Shown here piece by piece: positions 9,517-17,917 of a stretch of 34,387 bases of DNA. The notes under the pieces are model-generated. The model did not search any database. It was not told the origin of the DNA and saw nothing but the letters and a program-made list of their open reading frames with translations. Each line of letters begins with the position of its first letter. The stretch's first letter is position 1. Origin of the DNA: Bacteroidales bacterium (GTDB lineage Bacteria > Bacteroidota > Bacteroidia > Bacteroidales > UBA12170); assembly GCA_016744655.1 (NCBI GenBank), contig JADGDY010000022.1:6038-40424 (forward strand), read 5' to 3'. The position numbers were made by a program, and so were the translations under genes.

Positions 9517-9785
9517 AACCTCAGTTCGACATTAAATTATGCCACAGTTTCAGATTATTAGTTCATATATGACATAAATTTATGCAGAGCTATCGGGATT
9601 ACTTAAAGAAATTTGGGAAAATAGATGGGCTAATTATCGAAATCCACAAGTGGAAAAGCCAATAACACATCATCTTTTAATTAAAAGCCATTTAATATAG
9701 CCCGCTATAACTCCTAGATATTCAGACTTAAATATAATGCGTTATTGGCTTTCTGTGGTTGGTGTTTAATAATCGAGCTCAGGTT
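9517..9785 (+). mobile_element. MITE-like element, copy 1 (diverged)
   Basis: A 269-bp element bounded by imperfect inverted repeats. The left end begins AACCTCAGTTCGACATTAAA and the right end finishes TTTAATAATCGAGCTCAGGTT. Internal landmarks shared with copies 2 and 3 are GAGCTATCGGGAT, AATCCAC..GTGG, ATATAGCCCGCTATA and TTATTGGCTTTCTGTGG. An inner inverted repeat pairs AAAGCCAATAA with TTATTGGCTTT. Flanks are TAT and AAT, so no perfect target duplication remains. A 27-codon open frame (9582-9665) has counterparts in the other copies but is too short to be a transposase. It is clearly the most diverged copy. Confidence 0.85.
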
Positions 9786-10103
9786 AATAATAGCTAAGCT
9801 TAGAAAGTTGTGTCTTAAGTAATTTGCTCTTTATTTTGATAAATACCTAAGTATTCATAGAAGCATTAAGAGCAAAAGGATTTTAAGACGAATTTTGGTT
9901 AAGCGCTGGTATTGCACAATAGCAGCAATGATTTCCCCTCTATAAAAGCATCCAATAATTTTGTGTAATTCAGTTATGATTTAAAGTTAATAAAACATTA
10001 ATTGCGTATAGTATGATATGATATTCGTTAAAATATTTGAAATGAATGCTTAATAATACATACTAATAAAAACGGAACATGAGCGTATATAAAATATTTT
10101 TAT
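9786..10103. other. Intergenic stretch before paralogue 4
   Basis: AT-rich, stops in all frames, no gene or RNA recognised. Confidence 0.5.
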
Positions 10104-10111
10104 TAACTTTA
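10104..10111 (+). promoter_or_regulatory. Probable -7 box of paralogue 4
   Basis: TAACTTTA, one base from TAnnTTTG, 27 bp before the ATG at 10139. The position is right but the match is imperfect. Confidence 0.45.
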
Positions 10112-10138
10112 CAATCTACATCTTAAAAATAAACTCAT

Positions 10139-12091
10139 ATGAAAAAAAAATTACTATTTATTTTAGTGTTTAGCTTGTTTCTTGGTGCATTTGCACAAGA
10201 AAAAGCAGAATTGAATTATGTTAAGAAAATTCAAGATAGCTATGATGTTACTCCAAGCAAAAAAATCAATGCTCCTGATTTTGTTTTAAATCAAAGTAAA
10301 GCGATTAATGAGGATGTAAATAGAGTTTATGTAGGAAAAGCAGGAAGTCAACGAAGTGTTCGCCGAGATGAAAACCATGTGATATCTTACAATTCTGAAT
10401 TGGATGTTATTAGTATTACATTTATACTTGATCCAGAGCTTTATCCACAGGCCGATGAAATGGGTGTTATAGGGCAGTTTTATTCCACTGATCGTGGTGA
10501 AACCTGGCAAGGTCCTGTTGTTGTTAGAGAGAAACCAGAAGAGGATGGAGTTGAAAATTATTACCCTTCAGGGATTATTTATAACCCATCTGGGAATTCT
10601 GATCTATCTTCAGCATATGCAGTTTCTCAAAGTACCATTCTTCCTAATCCCAGTTCCGATCCGTGGAATTCCAAAGCATTTGGTTCAAATAAAATAAGCG
10701 GTGATGATTACAACGATTATTTATTTGAAGAAGTAGGATATGATGGTTATTGGAATCAGTTTGGATTTAATCAAATAGGTGATGAGGTTAGGGGATTAAA
10801 TATGGTTCCTGAAGGTGATTGGGCGGCTTTTACTTCTATAGCCTTACAACCCTACTCTGCAGATTTTGATAATGGAGCTTTCGAATGGAATTTTTCAACT
10901 CCTGAAGAATTAGACCTTTGGATTGATGGTGATGGTGAAGCATACTGGATAGGTAAATGGGTTGGAAGAGATGGTGCAACAGAGATTGCTTGGTCTGATG
11001 ATGGACAAATAGGATATATGTGGATATTAGGTATCACTGCTGAAGAAGGAACTTGTTCACAGCCAGTATTATTTAAAACTGAGGATGCCGGCGATTCTTG
11101 GGACGAGGTTGAAGTGGACTTTTTTACTGATGAAGCACAACAATTCTTCGATCCTTATCTTTTTACAATTCATACTGGTATGATGATTCCTTATGTATAT
11201 GAATCTGCTGGTGTTGTTGACTTCAAAGGTGATCTGCAAATGTTTATGTTGGCTCGCTCTTGTTCTGCCGATGCTATAAACTATTCAGATTCTGTGGGTT
11301 TTATTTATAACAACGATTATGGTCATATTTTTAATATTACATTTGATGGAAATGGTGTTAAAGAAATGATGTGGGTGGATTCAATCCTTACTGATAACCC
11401 TGGTCAAGATCCTCCAAATTATGCTGGAAATACTGGTTGGCAACATAGAATTTGTGCTTCAAAATCTGTTGATGAGGAACAAGTGTTTGTAACCTGGATA
11501 GATTCAAGAGAAGAGATTGAAGAAAATTGGAATTTAGAACCAGATGTTTTTGGTTGGTCAAAATGTGCTTTGCAAAATATACATACTGATCCTATTTGTT
11601 TTACTGAAGGTACCCTTTATGAAAAGTTTTATTTTTTCACCTATGCGGCAGATAGAGCATTTAAAAGTGAAGATGGTTTAACCTATACACTACCGTATAT
11701 GCAGACCGTTACACCAGGTGAGTATACTTCAAATACTAACGCCTCAGGAGATCCTGTTACCATAAGTTATGTTACGGGTATTGAATTTCCAGTACTAGAT
11801 TGCCCTATTGGAATTAATGGTATAGAAGCTAATTTAAGTTTTGAAGTTAGTCAAAACAATCCAAACCCTTTCTCAACAATTACAACAGTTGATATCAGCA
11901 GCTCAAGAGTTGATAAGGTATCTATTGAAGTGAGTAATTTAATGGGACAGTCTATATATACTATTGATGCTGGTGTTATAAATGGAAATATGAAAGTAAA
12001 TATTCCAGCAAAAGATTTAAAAACTGGCGTGTATTTCTACACTGTTACTATTGGTAACGAAAGTGTGACTAAGAAAATGATTGTGGAATAA
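10139..12091 (+). CDS. Secreted Asp-box protein with T9SS type A sorting domain (paralogue 4)
   Basis: A 650-aa secreted protein, sister of paralogue 3. The signal peptide ends FLGAFAQ. The EDVNRVYVGKAGSQRSVRR block follows, then Asp-boxes at 116-123 (STDRGETW) and about 318-325 (TEDAGDSW). The paired-Cys segment WSKCALQNIHTDPICF aligns with paralogue 3. The T9SS type A domain occupies the last 85 or so residues (SQNNPNPFSTITT, NLMGQSIYTI, KTGVYFYTV, KKMIVE). It is separated from paralogue 3 by 0.9 kb that holds a MITE, unlike the compact spacing of the other three genes. Function unknown beyond surface display. Confidence 0.85.
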   Translation: MKKKLLFILVFSLFLGAFAQEKAELNYVKKIQDSYDVTPSKKINAPDFVLNQSKAINEDVNRVYVGKAGSQRSVRRDENHVISYNSELDVISITFILDPELYPQADEMGVIGQFYSTDRGETWQGPVVVREKPEEDGVENYYPSGIIYNPSGNSDLSSAYAVSQSTILPNPSSDPWNSKAFGSNKISGDDYNDYLFEEVGYDGYWNQFGFNQIGDEVRGLNMVPEGDWAAFTSIALQPYSADFDNGAFEWNFSTPEELDLWIDGDGEAYWIGKWVGRDGATEIAWSDDGQIGYMWILGITAEEGTCSQPVLFKTEDAGDSWDEVEVDFFTDEAQQFFDPYLFTIHTGMMIPYVYESAGVVDFKGDLQMFMLARSCSADAINYSDSVGFIYNNDYGHIFNITFDGNGVKEMMWVDSILTDNPGQDPPNYAGNTGWQHRICASKSVDEEQVFVTWIDSREEIEENWNLEPDVFGWSKCALQNIHTDPICFTEGTLYEKFYFFTYAADRAFKSEDGLTYTLPYMQTVTPGEYTSNTNASGDPVTISYVTGIEFPVLDCPIGINGIEANLSFEVSQNNPNPFSTITTVDISSSRVDKVSIEVSNLMGQSIYTIDAGVINGNMKVNIPAKDLKTGVYFYTVTIGNESVTKKMIVE

Positions 12092-12131
12092 AATTCCAAT
12101 AACAAATGTCATTTTAATTAATTAATAGAAG

Positions 12132-12162
12132 AAGGTCTGGTTTTAAAGTCAGATCTTTTTTT
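12132..12162 (+). terminator. Rho-independent terminator after paralogue 4
   Basis: AAGGTCTG ... CAGATCTT stem (one G-T pair) followed by T-run, 40 bp after the stop. Confidence 0.8.
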
Positions 12163-12225
12163 GTTTTTAAATGTGAAATATTTCGGAAAATAATGTTAAA
12201 AACTAAACAATAAGAATAAGCTTGT

Positions 12226-12233
12226 TATTTTTG
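12226..12233 (+). promoter_or_regulatory. -7 box of the FKBP gene
   Basis: TATTTTTG, an exact TAnnTTTG match, 22 bp before the ATG at 12256. No clear -33. Confidence 0.65.
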
Positions 12234-12255
12234 CAAAAATTTAAAGATATATACT

Positions 12256-12849
12256 ATGGAAATTAGTCAAAATAAAGTAGCAGCTATCACATATACACTC
12301 AAGCAAGATAATGATGAAGGTAAAGTAATTGAGACCATCGATGAAGCAAAACCTGTTGAATTTATCTTCGGACAAGGTGGCTTACTTCCGAGCTTCGAAA
12401 ATCAACTGGATGGGATGAAGGCAGGTGAAGATTTTAAGTTTATGGTTCCTTGTGGTGAAGCTTATGGCGTTTTTAAGGAAGAGCTGTTAATTAAGCTTAG
12501 CAAAGATATATTTGCCCAAGATGGTACTGTGAATGATCAGATTCTTACTGTTGGTAACCAAATTCCAATGATGGACAGCCAAGGTCGTAGAATGAATGGT
12601 ATTGTTCGTGAAGTGGAAGAAACTGAAGTAAAAATGGATTTTAATCACCCTCTAGCAGGACAAGATCTTTTTTTTACAGGAAAAATTGAAATGGTTAGAG
12701 AAGCTACTTACGAAGAGTTAAACCCTCCAGCACACCAAGGTTGTGGTTGTGGTAGCGGATCGGGTGATGGTTCTTGCGGTACAAAAGATGAAAATTCCAA
12801 CGATAGCTGTTGTAGTAGCGAAGAACAAGGTTCTTGTGGTTGTGGGTAA
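12256..12849 (+). CDS. slyD: SlyD-like FKBP-type peptidyl-prolyl isomerase
   Basis: A 197-aa cytoplasmic FKBP of SlyD layout. The FKBP core carries FIFGQGGLLPSFENQLDGM (about 37-55) and PCGEAYG (65-71). An insert-in-flap chaperone domain follows (about 73-125), and the chain returns to the core with NHPLAGQDLFFTGKI. The last 38 residues (160-197) are a metal-binding type tail with seven Cys in Cys-Gly and Cys-Cys groups (GCGCG, SCCSS, SCGCG). E. coli SlyD uses a His/Cys tail to bind Ni2+ for hydrogenase maturation. Here the tail is nearly all Cys with one His (His159 or so), so a different metal preference (Cu, Zn, Ni) is possible. No hydrogenase gene is nearby. Monocistronic, with its own promoter. 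Confidence 0.88.
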   Translation: MEISQNKVAAITYTLKQDNDEGKVIETIDEAKPVEFIFGQGGLLPSFENQLDGMKAGEDFKFMVPCGEAYGVFKEELLIKLSKDIFAQDGTVNDQILTVGNQIPMMDSQGRRMNGIVREVEETEVKMDFNHPLAGQDLFFTGKIEMVREATYEELNPPAHQGCGCGSGSGDGSCGTKDENSNDSCCSSEEQGSCGCG

Positions 12850-12883
12850 TTTTTAGAATTATCTAATTAATAAAATACTTATT

Positions 12884-13151
12884 AACCTGAGTTCGACATT
12901 AAATATCATCACAGTTTCAGATAATTAGCTCATATTCGAATCAAATTTTTGAAGAGCTATCGGGATAACTCGAGGGAATTTGATGAAGAGAAGAAGTTAA
13001 TTATAGAAATCCACTTGGGGAAAAGTCAATAATACATCATCTTTTTACTAAAATCCAATTGATATAGCCCGCTATATATTCTTGAATTTCAGATCAAATC
13101 TGATGCATTATTGGCTTTCTGTGGAAGTTATTTAATAATCGAACTCAGGTT
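12884..13151 (+). mobile_element. MITE-like element, copy 2
   Basis: A 268-bp element from AACCTGAGTTCGACATTAAA to TTTAATAATCGAACTCAGGTT, flanked on both sides by ATT, a likely 3-bp target duplication. It differs from copy 3 (read on the opposite strand) at only about seven positions, roughly 97% identity. It shares all internal landmarks with copy 1. It carries no transposase gene and must be mobilised in trans if still active. Confidence 0.9.
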
Positions 13152-13154
13152 ATT

Positions 13155-13236
13155 AAGGCTTGAAGTATGAAGTTTGAAGCATGAAGTGTTCATATAAACA
13201 CATTTTGCTTTTATTTTACGCTTCAAGCTTTTTTTA
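13155..13236. repeat. TGAAG-type intergenic repeat with inverted ends
   Basis: A run of near-repeats (TTGAAGTATGAAGTTTGAAGCATGAAG) is closed by an inverted partner: GCTTGAAG at 13158-13165 pairs with CTTCAAGC at 13221-13228, followed by T7. It abuts the right end of MITE copy 2. The remainder up to 13426 holds no gene that I can recognise. Confidence 0.6.
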
Positions 13237-13426
13237 TCTTTGATGCCAATTAAAGCCTATTTAGATTTATTCCTTAATGGAACACTGTGAAATCCTATGT
13301 GTTCATTCGTAGAGTAAAGCTCACTATACTTATTAACGTAAATTCAAATTTTGATATTGATGTGCTGTTTTTTTTGTTGAATATAACCTGGTTTAGATAG
13401 ACTTGCTATTCGTGTTTGCCTAGATT

Positions 13427-13972
13427 TTAATATCCTCTTTTACTATTACCAGATCGAATTTTCTCAATATACTTCATCATATTACGGCATTTATTCTGAA
13501 TACCTTTGCTACCTTCAGGATAAATAAACTCAATCATATATTCCAGTTCGGTGAATAGCTCAGGTTGGATTTTTGCTATCTGAAAAAATATATCCATGGC
13601 CATGGCCTTTACCGCAATTTCACTCTTGATACTAATGATGATATCGGCAGAATATTGAATGAGGTAAGCATGGTATTGCTCTGGAATGTTTGATCTTGAG
13701 ATGGTTCTTAAAAAACTTCGGATGATGGCCTGTGACTTCACCTTCTCGAGGTGCGCAATTAACTCGTCAACATATGGAATAACCAGCTGAGGGTATTTAT
13801 CGAAGAGTGTACTAAAATACCAAGCACCACGTCGTGATAAAGGCTCCTCATCTTTTAATATGATTTCAAGTAGTTCTGGAATCCTTTCAGGTTGATTGGC
13901 TAGAAAATCGGCTAATCCCACAGCATATACTTTCCCGTAGCTATTTTCTAGAAAACCCTCTATTTCTTCCAT
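13427..13972 (-). CDS. HEAT/adaptin-repeat-like protein
   Basis: A 181-aa all-helical, probably cytoplasmic protein of unknown function. The succession of amphipathic helices (LADFLANQPERIPELLEII, GAWYFSTLFDKYPQLVIPYV, AVKAMAMDIFFQIAK) resembles HEAT or ARM repeats, which act as binding scaffolds. It has no signal peptide, cysteine cluster or catalytic motif. Its ATG lies 5 bp after the stop of the DUF308 gene upstream, so it is the second gene of a two-gene operon. No promoter lies between. The partner of the scaffold is not known. Confidence 0.7.
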   Translation of the reverse strand: MEEIEGFLENSYGKVYAVGLADFLANQPERIPELLEIILKDEEPLSRRGAWYFSTLFDKYPQLVIPYVDELIAHLEKVKSQAIIRSFLRTISRSNIPEQYHAYLIQYSADIIISIKSEIAVKAMAMDIFFQIAKIQPELFTELEYMIEFIYPEGSKGIQNKCRNMMKYIEKIRSGNSKRGY

Positions 13973-13977
13973 ATTTA

Positions 13978-14583
13978 CTATTCTGCTTTTTCTTCTTTAC
14001 TTTCTTTTGCCTCGTCAATTATTTCAGCTTCTACAACTGGTGGGTTCACCAGGTTCGCTGCTTTTTTCATCATAAAAGCAAAATACATCATCACTCCACC
14101 AATAAGAATACTAATTACACCCAATAATTGAATAATAAAACTAGCCACCATATCAGGTTTGAATAGTAGAACTAAGCCAATGACTAAAGCTGCCAATCCA
14201 TTTATTTTGAGGAGGGTAGAGTTTTTAATCTGTTTTGCATTTACAAAACCTGTGTATAATTGGAAAAGTCCGAGTATCAATGCCCAAAGTCCGATGAGTA
14301 TGAGGAGAAACTCGAGTAACCAACTAGGGTTAACAATTAAGATGACACCTAAAGAAAGGTTGATGAGTCCTTCTACCAACCAGAAAAACATATTCTTTCC
14401 TTGCTTGGCATAGGAGAAAGCTCCAAAAACTAGGAATAAGCCACTGAGTAGAATGATAATTCCGGCAGCAAAGCCAATAGTGGCTAAAGTTTGTTCAGGA
14501 ACAAATAAGAATACAATACCCGCAATAATTGCAATTGCAGCATTTGCCATTAATAAAAACCATTTGTTTTTTAAAGCTTCCAT
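13978..14583 (-). CDS. HdeD/DUF308 family membrane protein
   Basis: A 201-aa inner-membrane protein of the HdeD (DUF308) family, with about six hydrophobic segments arranged as three hairpins (WFLLMANAAIAIIAGIVFL, TIGFAAGIIILLSGLFLVF, GLINLSLGVILIV and so on). The C-terminus is an acidic, Lys-rich cytosolic tail. In E. coli HdeD is tied to acid resistance; in Bacteroidota the role is unknown. An upstream in-frame start at 14610 exists, but the promoter box at 14599-14606 lies inside that extension. The ATG at 14583 (MEALKNKW) is therefore preferred. Confidence 0.85.
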   Translation of the reverse strand: MEALKNKWFLLMANAAIAIIAGIVFLFVPEQTLATIGFAAGIIILLSGLFLVFGAFSYAKQGKNMFFWLVEGLINLSLGVILIVNPSWLLEFLLILIGLWALILGLFQLYTGFVNAKQIKNSTLLKINGLAALVIGLVLLFKPDMVASFIIQLLGVISILIGGVMMYFAFMMKKAANLVNPPVVEAEIIDEAKESKEEKAE

Positions 14584-14598
14584 TTTGTTTATTTTTTT

Positions 14599-14631
14599 CA
14601 AAGATAACAAAGTTCATTCTTTTGTTCCAAA
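14599..14631 (-). promoter_or_regulatory. Promoter of the DUF308-HEAT operon
   Basis: On the minus strand TTTG, a 21-bp spacer and TATCTTTG (14599-14606). Both elements match the Bacteroidota consensus. It sits 16 bp before the ATG at 14583 and rules out the longer start. Confidence 0.8.
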
Positions 14632-14686
14632 TATATGTGAAACTATATAGTAAAAATAAGTTCCAGCTTTATCTGGTGATACTTTG

Positions 14687-14822
14687 AGATTTCTCCCGAT
14701 GGTCGAAATGACGAGTTTTGTTTTGTCGTGGTTTCGGTAACCACTGATGTTGGCTAGGCCAATTTCAGTGGCTTTTCCTTCAAAAAATGAAAATAAGTCA
14801 TTCCGAACGTAGTGAGGAATCT
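14687..14822. repeat. REP/MITE-like inverted repeat
   Basis: Two arms form an imperfect inverted repeat: AGATTTCTCCCGATGGTCGA... at 14687-14715 and GTCATTCCGAACGTAGTGAG... at 14797-14822. Between them is a small hairpin, GTGGTT-TCGGT-AACCAC (14728-14744). The AGATTTCTC...TCGAAATGACG text is a recurrent intergenic repeat in Bacteroidota. The 78-codon open frame across it (14614-14850, minus) is a by-product of the repeat, not a gene. Confidence 0.8.
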
Positions 14823-14861
14823 GTTTCGTAGGGCTATCTTGATAGCTCATAAAATAAGCAT

Positions 14862-14889
14862 AAAAAAAGCCCTGAATTTCTCCAGAGCT
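14862..14889 (-). terminator. Terminator of gapA
   Basis: Minus strand AGCTCTG-GAGAAATT-CAGGGCT (one G-T pair) followed by T7. It lies 27 bp beyond the gapA stop. Confidence 0.85.
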
Positions 14890-14915
14890 TTCTATATTAT
14901 TTATTTGTAAAATAA

Positions 14916-15941
<1,026 letters not shown>

Positions 15942-15969
15942 TTATAAAATTTCTCTTTTTTTGAGGTTG

Positions 15970-15997
15970 TAAAGATAGGTATTTTCCTTAGAAGCAA
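15970..15997 (-). promoter_or_regulatory. Promoter of gapA
   Basis: Minus strand TTG (15995-15997), a 17-bp spacer, TATCTTTA (15970-15977), one base from the consensus. It lies 46 bp before the ATG. Confidence 0.6.
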
Positions 15998-16069
15998 GTG
16001 CTAATTTCTCTTTAGAAATGTTATAAATTCTATGCAAACGTTTGGGGTTCAGAAATGCTTAAAAAATAA

Positions 16070-16098
16070 AAAGCCCATAGCGTTTTGCTACGGGCTTT
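16070..16098 (-). terminator. Terminator of the TPR gene
   Basis: Minus strand AAAGCCCGTAGC-AAAAC-GCTATGGGCTTT, followed by TTATTTTTT. The long GC-containing stem lies 19 bp beyond the stop. Confidence 0.9.
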
Positions 16099-16116
16099 CC
16101 ATGTATCACGCAAATA

Positions 16117-17079
16117 TTATTTACACTTTAATACTTCCTTAATTTGGAATTCAGCAGCTTTTACATTTGGGCCACCTGTTACTTTTTTATAAGAAGCACA
16201 TGCATTAGTAGCATCACCTTTTCCTTCGTATGCTTTACCAAGCTCAAAGTTTACACTATTTCCGTCTACACCTTCTATGGTTAAAGCTTTGGTTGCAGCT
16301 GTAATAGCATCGTCAAATTTCTTTTGATTGTTATAAGCAAGAGCTAGCATATAATATGTGTTAGCAGAACCTGTACCATAGCTTGTAGCTTTAGTTAAGT
16401 AATCAACTGCTTTTTGTGTATGCTCTATTTGTAATTCTTTAGCAGCATTAGCTTCTAACATTTTTTGAGCTGTTAATTTAGCTTTTGTTGTAGTTTTTTC
16501 TGCTTTAGGATTACCTTCTCCACTTTTTATACAATTATCGAAACTTTCAGCAGCAGCATCAATATCAGATTTTCCTTTATAAGCCAAACCCATACCATAA
16601 TAAGCTTTTACACTTGCAGATTTAGAGTTTTTTGCTTCATCAAAAAGAGCTATTGCTTCGTCATATTTCTTCTCTTTAACTAAACCCATACCTTTACTAG
16701 TATTTACTTTAGGAATGAATTTCTTAGCTTTGCCTTCAGTTTTTGTATCTCCAGAAACGCCAGCTGCTTCAATAGCTTTGTTAAATTCTGCTACAGATGC
16801 ATCAAATTTCTTTTTCTTATATAGAACTTGAGCATTATAATAATATGCCTTTGTTAGTTGACCTTCTACTTTTCCTTGTAATTCGGCTGCATCAGCACCA
16901 ATCATACTACACTCATCAAGGCTCTCTTCATAATAGGTAACGGCTCCAGCAAAATCTTTGCCTTTTAGTGCTTGGTTTCCATTATTGAAAGCTTCTCCAG
17001 CTGCGTTCATGTCTTGAGCGTAGTTGAAACTTACGATTCCAACAAATAATAAAATCAGTACTTTTTTCAGGTTTTTCAT
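16117..17079 (-). CDS. Secreted/periplasmic TPR protein
   Basis: A 320-aa exported protein. The signal peptide is MKNLKKVLILLFVGIVSFNYAQ. At least five tetratricopeptide repeats follow; examples are AGEAFNNGNQALKGKDFAGA, AKGMG-type KGMGLVKEKKYDEAIALFDE, AYYGMGLAYKGKSDIDAAAE and YMLALAYNNQKKFDDAITAAT. It is Lys/Ala rich with a Cys near the C-terminus. TPRs are protein-protein scaffolds; no partner is evident from the neighbours. Own promoter and terminator. The function is unassigned; a cell-envelope scaffold is the simplest reading. Confidence 0.85.
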   Translation of the reverse strand: MKNLKKVLILLFVGIVSFNYAQDMNAAGEAFNNGNQALKGKDFAGAVTYYEESLDECSMIGADAAELQGKVEGQLTKAYYYNAQVLYKKKKFDASVAEFNKAIEAAGVSGDTKTEGKAKKFIPKVNTSKGMGLVKEKKYDEAIALFDEAKNSKSASVKAYYGMGLAYKGKSDIDAAAESFDNCIKSGEGNPKAEKTTTKAKLTAQKMLEANAAKELQIEHTQKAVDYLTKATSYGTGSANTYYMLALAYNNQKKFDDAITAATKALTIEGVDGNSVNFELGKAYEGKGDATNACASYKKVTGGPNVKAAEFQIKEVLKCK

Positions 17080-17124
17080 AGTTTTATCTTCTATTTTAAA
17101 TTCATTTCATTTTTTAACGAGTGG

Positions 17125-17132
17125 CAAATATA
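17125..17132 (-). promoter_or_regulatory. -7 box of the TPR gene
   Basis: Minus strand TATATTTG, exact consensus, 46 bp before the ATG. A short palindrome (CAGGAA-AA-TTCCTG, 17141-17154) lies just upstream, near the -33 position, and could be an operator. Confidence 0.6.
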
Positions 17133-17356
17133 AAAAAATACAGGAAAATTCCTGACCACTTAACATTTTTTGATAAGTCAATGAAAAAGTCATGCCAAAA
17201 TAATTTCTAGATTTAACTAGTTATAAATCAGTAATGAAATATGATGTGATTATGGATTTAAAAATTTATTTGTCGTGATTATGACCATTAAATTAAATAT
17301 TAGAGGAGAAGAATTCGGTTTCGAACAATTATATATCTTTATAAAAAACTAAAACT

Positions 17357-17725
17357 ATGCATGGGAAAAGATTTTTAATTGCAACTGCATTGGGAGCATT
17401 GTTTGGTGCTTTTTGTGCCTATGGGACCAAAATGTCATCGGATGCTGGTGAATTGGGATTTGTGGCAACAACGGGAATAATTGGCTCGGTTTTCTATAAC
17501 AGATTATTGATAGGTGTGATCTTAGGCTTCATGGGTAGGTGTAAACCTCACCCTGTGATTAGAGGAGCAATTGCGGGTGTTATTGTGAGTATGGGGCTAG
17601 GTATTACTCCGCTTCTCGATGGAGATCCAATGGGGATGGTGATATTGGTTGGAGCAGGAACGGTAATCGGAATTGTAATCGATGTTGTTACAACATGGTT
17701 AACTAAAGAAAAAGTAACAGAGTAA
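17357..17725 (+). CDS. Small glycine-rich membrane protein
   Basis: A 122-aa inner-membrane protein with three or four hydrophobic, glycine-rich segments (FLIATALGALFGAFCAYG, LLIGVILGFMGR, IRGAIAGVIVSMGLGI, MVILVGAGTVIGIVIDVV). Gly-zipper spacing suggests tight helix packing. I do not recognise a named family. A variant -7 box (TATCTTTA, 17334-17341) lies 16 bp upstream of the ATG. It is a single gene, convergent with the isoprenoid-synthase-like gene. The function cannot be inferred. Confidence 0.7.
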   Translation: MHGKRFLIATALGALFGAFCAYGTKMSSDAGELGFVATTGIIGSVFYNRLLIGVILGFMGRCKPHPVIRGAIAGVIVSMGLGITPLLDGDPMGMVILVGAGTVIGIVIDVVTTWLTKEKVTE

Positions 17726-17769
17726 TTTCATCCTGTTTAATGGTGCAGGGCAGATGCATACCTTATTTT

Positions 17770-17803
17770 TGTCCACGGATTATCGCAAATTATCACGGAT
17801 TAG
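17770..17803. repeat. ATCACGGATTA-type intergenic repeat
   Basis: A 34-bp imperfect palindrome with CCAC/GTGG ends containing CACGGATTATC and TTATCACGGATTAG. The same words (GATAATCACG, CGTGATTATC) form the inverted repeats around the GxxExxY gene at 31.7-32.2 kb, so this may be a solo copy or an ancestral site. Confidence 0.6.
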
Positions 17804-17917
17804 TGGAATCTGTGGAAAGATTTTCTTTTTATAAAAATACTTATTGAATTCTAAACGTAAACTCAAAGTGGGAGTTTGCCTATTTAATGGTGATTTCATA
17901 TGATTTGCTTTGGTTTC

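Noticed and set aside
9428..9535. 35-codon ORF running into MITE copy 1
   Set aside because: No promoter box, no known family, and its last codons come from the MITE end. At most a remnant.
14614..14850. 78-codon ORF on the minus strand
   Set aside because: It lies across the REP-like inverted repeat at 14687-14822. Its residues (for example ISTIGRNL, YVRNDL) are the usual translation of that repeat.
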